Shown piece by piece: positions 61,593-64,000 of a stretch of 64,000 nucleotides of DNA. The first letter of the stretch is position 1; every line of letters starts with the position of its first letter. A program made the position numbers and the translations under genes. Source of the stretch: Paenibacillus_I sp035510375 (GTDB lineage Bacteria > Bacillota > Bacilli > Paenibacillales > Paenibacillaceae); the NCBI RefSeq assembly GCF_035510375.1, contig NZ_DATKHG010000055.1; one strand, 5' to 3'. Under the pieces are notes generated by a model. It had not been told where the DNA came from and searched no databases. It worked only from the letters and a program-made list of their open reading frames with translations.

Positions 61593-62155
61593 GCTGGCTG
61601 CGGAAAAAAAAGGTGCTGTTCGCGCTTTTTGTGGCTATGCTGGCACTTCTGTTCATTAATTCCTCTTGGATGGGCAGGCTGATGTATCCGATTCGTTATA
61701 CGGAGGATATTAAAGTGAGCGCGGTCAATAACGACGTCGACCCTTACCTCCTGGCCGCGGTTATCCGGACCGAAACCAATTTCAGGACTGGGCAAGTGTC
61801 CAGCAAGGGCGCACTCGGCATTATGCAGATTATGCCGGATACCGCACGCTGGATTGTCGAGCGGGCCGAGTTCAGCGACGTGTCCATGGACGATATCCGA
61901 AACCGCGCGGATATCGGCATCGAGCTTGGCGCCTGGTATCTGCATTCGCTGCATGTCCAGTTCGACGACAACCCTGTCGCAGCGGTGGCGGCTTACAACG
62001 CCGGTCCGGGCAACGTCCGCAGCTGGTTGAATACCGGCGTCTGGGACGGCAGGAGCGAGACGAGCGACAGCATTCCGTTCGGTGAGACGCGGAACTATGT
62101 ACAACGCGTTATTTATTATTATAATAAGTACAAGGCGATTTATCCGACATTGTGA
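61589..62155 (+). CDS. Membrane-anchored lytic transglycosylase (SLT domain)
   Basis: 188 residues. A short basic N-terminus and one hydrophobic segment (about 8-25) anchor or export it. The SLT domain (about 43-180) has the catalytic Glu62 in AVIRTETNF, then SKGALGIMQIMPDTA and AVAAYNAGPGNV, the Slt70-type motifs. It would cleave peptidoglycan glycan strands to form anhydro ends. Its ATG overlaps the coaE stop. Likely role is wall remodelling, perhaps in sporulation; that is inference. Confidence 0.93.
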   Translation: MSWLRKKKVLFALFVAMLALLFINSSWMGRLMYPIRYTEDIKVSAVNNDVDPYLLAAVIRTETNFRTGQVSSKGALGIMQIMPDTARWIVERAEFSDVSMDDIRNRADIGIELGAWYLHSLHVQFDDNPVAAVAAYNAGPGNVRSWLNTGVWDGRSETSDSIPFGETRNYVQRVIYYYNKYKAIYPTL

Positions 62156-62188
62156 ATCCGTTTCCCGAATCGGGGTCAACTGGAAAAA

Positions 62189-62226
62189 GCTTTGGCGCAG
62201 ACGCCTGTCGGCTTTCTGCGCCAAGC
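62189..62226 (-). terminator. Terminator of the SASP gene
   Basis: GCTTGGCGCAG pairs with CTGCGCCAAAGC. Read on the minus strand the hairpin is followed by CTTTTTCC, so it serves the SASP gene and could also block read-through from the transglycosylase gene. Confidence 0.75.
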
Positions 62227-62251
62227 CCTTGAATAATAAGCCTAGGAAATA

Positions 62252-62479
62252 TTAGCGGAATTGACCGGCCAGTTGGGACTCGGCCATCTCGACCAGCTTA
62301 CGGGTGATGTAACCACCGAGGGAGCCGGCGTCCCGGGTAGCCATGTTCCCGTAGTAACCGTCTTGCGGGATGGCGATCCCGAGCTCTTGAGCAACTTCAA
62401 ACTTCATTTGGTCCAGCGCATAGTTCGCTTGCGGCACGACCAATGTGTTGTTGTTACGGTTGCTTCCTCCTCCAGACAT
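62252..62479 (-). CDS. Alpha/beta-type small acid-soluble spore protein
   Basis: 75 residues. It coats spore DNA and protects it from UV and heat, and is degraded at germination. LDQMKFEVAQELGI contains the site cut by germination protease GPR; GGYITRKLVEMAESQLAG is the second conserved DNA-binding region. AAGGAGGTGAACTGC precedes ATG 62479. A minus-strand CATAATA near 62510 with TGTAAT 18 bases upstream is a weak match to sigma-G promoters. Confidence 0.96.
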   Translation of the reverse strand: MSGGGSNRNNNTLVVPQANYALDQMKFEVAQELGIAIPQDGYYGNMATRDAGSLGGYITRKLVEMAESQLAGQFR

Positions 62480-62626
62480 TGCAGTTCACCTCCTTGCGGT
62501 TGGTAACAGTATTATGCTCGTATTTTCTAAGATCATTACAGAAACGGATGGGGAATTAATCCCAGTATCGACAAGAAGGGCGTATCCCGGCCGGTCGAGC
62601 ATCCGATTGGAGGGTTCAGCGAACCG

Positions 62627-63103
62627 ATGAAGTGTCCATATTGCGATTATTCCGGAACGAAGGTGCTTGATTCGAGGCCGGCCAACGAGAATAAATCGAT
62701 CCGCCGCCGCCGCGAGTGCGAGAAATGCAACCGCCGGTTCACGACGTTCGAGATGATCGAGGAAACGCCGCTGATCGTGATCAAGAAGGACGGCAGCCGC
62801 GAGGAATTCAGCCGCGACAAAATATTGCGCGGCCTGATCCGAGCCTGCGAGAAGCGTCCGGTATCGGTGGAGCGGCTCGAGGTTATCGTATCCGAAGTGG
62901 AAAAGGAGATCCGGACGACGGCCAACGCCGAGGTCGAAAGCCGTGAAATCGGCGAATCCGTCATGGAGCAGCTGTATCCCGTCGACGAAGTCGCCTACGT
63001 GCGGTTCGCGTCCGTGTATAGGCAGTTCAAGGACATCAATATGTTTATGAAGGAGCTGAACAACCTGTTGTCCAAGCATACGCTTGGGGATAACACGGGC
63101 TGA
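62627..63103 (+). CDS. nrdR: Transcriptional repressor NrdR
   Basis: Represses ribonucleotide reductase genes when dATP is abundant. It is 158 residues. A zinc ribbon uses Cys3, Cys6, Cys31 and Cys34 (CPYC, CEKC), followed by an ATP-cone domain at about 45-140 (VIKKDGSREEFSRDKILRGL). In Bacillus nrdR (ytcG) also lies downstream of coaE. No NrdR box is seen in this window; its targets lie elsewhere. Confidence 0.97.
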   Translation: MKCPYCDYSGTKVLDSRPANENKSIRRRRECEKCNRRFTTFEMIEETPLIVIKKDGSREEFSRDKILRGLIRACEKRPVSVERLEVIVSEVEKEIRTTANAEVESREIGESVMEQLYPVDEVAYVRFASVYRQFKDINMFMKELNNLLSKHTLGDNTG

Positions 63104-63441
63104 GCTGCTATGAAAACGGCAAAAATCGTTTGACCGCTGTGCTGCGCGGCAGACAGGCCGAGAACGACCCGTGCAGGCGGCGAGCCGGAAGGCCGTATAG
63201 GCCAGGGAGCCGTGGAGCAGCCCCTGACGAAATAGCCGTTTTTTCGTTTTATTAAAACTTTTATGCCGTTGCTTTGTCGCGGTCGTTTGCCGGCCGCGTG
63301 CGCTCACGGCATCCCCATTGAAATTGAAACTACGCATCAGTACAAGCTTCGTTTCCGAGGATTATTCATCGCTCCCCGCGGTTCATTTACCGTTAGTACA
63401 CGGGACGGAGTGCTTGCTAACAAAATAACGCTAGGGCATGG
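63104..63441. other. Gene-free stretch between nrdR and the tRNA promoter
   Basis: No gene is supported. AAAACGGC (near 63113) pairs with GCCGTTTT (near 63231-63238), enclosing about 110 bases with several small hairpins and followed by a T run. ATGCCGT and ACGGCAT (7-base arms, near 63263-63311) form a second large loop. Either may be a terminator or a structured RNA; I do not recognise a known family. Confidence 0.4.
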
Positions 63442-63471
63442 TTGACACCCGGCCCCGGCGTGTGCTATTAT
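63442..63471 (+). promoter_or_regulatory. Promoter of tRNA-Ala
   Basis: Perfect TTGACA (63442-63447), an 18-base GC-rich spacer ending TGTGC, and TATTAT (63466-63471), about 50 bases before the tRNA. Confidence 0.8.
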
Positions 63472-63521
63472 CATTTTTGTTGCGACAAACCGAATCTATC
63501 AGGCTTTGATTAGAAATTCTT

Positions 63522-63597
63522 GGGGAATTAGCTCAGCTGGGAGAGCGCATCGCTGGCAGCGATGAGGTCAGGGGTTCGATCCCCCTATTCTCCACCA
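63522..63597 (+). tRNA. tRNA-Ala (anticodon GGC)
   Basis: A 76-base cloverleaf. The acceptor GGGGAAT/ATTCTCC has one G-T pair, the D arm is GCTC/GAGC, the anticodon stem CATCG/CGATG has loop CTGGCAG, the variable loop is AGGTC, and the T arm is AGGGG/CCCCT with loop TTCGATC. CCA is encoded. Anticodon GGC (bases 34-36) reads the GCC and GCU alanine codons. Confidence 0.97.
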
Positions 63598-63610
63598 ACA
63601 CCTTAAATCA

Positions 63611-63634
63611 AAACGGCAGAGATGCCGTTTTTTT
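63611..63634 (+). terminator. Terminator after tRNA-Ala
   Basis: AACGGCA/TGCCGTT stem with loop GAGA, followed by seven T. Confidence 0.9.
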
Positions 63635-63937
63635 GTGCTGTGAAAAAGTTATGCTCATTTGTCGGCCTTTTCCCGAAAGTATACTGACAAATTTTCGATC
63701 CATTAACAGAGACGCCTAATTAGGGCCGGTCGCCCCGCTGCATAAAGCTGATGCTATGCCCTTGAGCAATATGTCCCATCCAGTTAGGGTTAAATAAATC
63801 ATGCAGCGTCACCGACTGTTGCCCCATTCACAGGTTTTATCTTTAGGAATAATCTAAAGCCTGAAATATTCACAGCACGATGCTGAAAATCCCGGAACCC
63901 ATGTATATCAAGGGAATAGCGTGATATGACGTTTCAC
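63635..63937. other. AT-richer gene-free stretch after tRNA-Ala
   Basis: Base composition drops clearly in GC compared with the rest of the window. It contains CAGG...CTTTAG / CTAAAG...CCTG inverted arms (about 63832-63862) and GCCTAATTAGGGC (near 63712-63724), but no open frame of useful length. It may be the non-coding end of an inserted element. Confidence 0.4.
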
Positions 63938-64000
63938 TTAAAAAGTGATGCGAAAGCATGGAAAAAGAGCCCAAACTTTGGTAGTGTTAAAGGCGACAAA
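63938..64000 (-). CDS. Possible C-terminal fragment of a transposase-like protein
   Basis: A minus-strand frame enters from the right edge and ends at TAA 63940-63938, giving 20 residues ending TTKVWALFPCFRITF. The low GC content and position downstream of a tRNA fit an insertion sequence or island edge, but 20 residues cannot identify a family. The neighbouring frame also ends nearby, so even the frame choice is uncertain. Confidence 0.25.
   Translation of the reverse strand, partial: FVAFNTTKVWALFPCFRITF

Noticed and set aside
62480..62626. NrdR box upstream of nrdR
   Set aside because: No convincing pair of ACA(N)TATWT-like boxes was found; the gap holds the SASP upstream region.

Overview
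The window is one contiguous piece of chromosome from a GC-rich, endospore-forming Firmicute, most likely a member of the Paenibacillaceae. The sporulation genes are spoVM, spoVIF, ytaF and an alpha/beta small acid-soluble spore protein. Gene order follows two Bacillus subtilis core blocks: rqcH-yloB...remA-gmk-rpoZ-coaBC-priA-def-fmt-rsmB-rlmN-prpC-prkC-rsgA-rpe-spoVM-rpmB-yloU-fakA-recG, and polA-mutM-ytaF-coaE...nrdR. GTG and TTG starts and 4-base ATGA overlaps between genes are frequent. The assignment rests on gene content and order, not on a database search.

Layout. Bases 1-10 kb hold the 5' part of a class A penicillin-binding protein, tyrS behind a tyrosine T-box leader, rpsD with a long leader, a GAF-GAF-GGDEF diguanylate cyclase, a lipoprotein, an M29 aminopeptidase, an HPr-like protein without the usual phospho-histidine, ylaN, and a Ca2+/H+ antiporter gene broken by three frameshifts. 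Bases 10-25 kb hold an Asp23 protein, ftsW and yugN (minus strand), an M20 amidohydrolase, a CBS protein, a nuclease lipoprotein, an XPB-type helicase coupled to a large partner protein, ricF (ylbF) and ylbG, a small unknown protein, a LysR regulator overlapping a PHP phosphoesterase, and rqcH. Bases 24.6-25.4 kb form a 1.1 kb non-coding divider between divergent rqcH and yloB, filled by two different arrays that share a 51-bp period.

Bases 25.6-51.6 kb carry the dense core operons: Ca2+-ATPase, dapF, a homocysteine methyltransferase/methylenetetrahydrofolate reductase, remA, nucleotide and CoA metabolism, replication restart, formyl-methionine metabolism, rRNA methylation, the PrpC/PrkC phosphatase-kinase pair, ribosome assembly, spoVM, rpmB, fatty-acid kinase with a DegV/FakB partner, and recG. 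A third 51-bp array lies between rsmB and rlmN. Bases 51.6-56.5 kb hold spoVIF, a DUF2515 protein and a coupled CBS-GGDEF/EAL pair. Bases 56.5-63.6 kb hold polA, mutM, ytaF, coaE, a lytic transglycosylase, an SASP gene, nrdR and tRNA-Ala(GGC). The last ~360 bases become AT-richer and may be the edge of a mobile element.

Most of the window is ordinary core genome. The most unusual parts are the three 51-bp repeat arrays, two of which share a hairpin-forming core at separate loci. Next come the XPB helicase module, the His-less HPr-like protein, the c-di-GMP synthase/hydrolase pair and the frameshifted antiporter.
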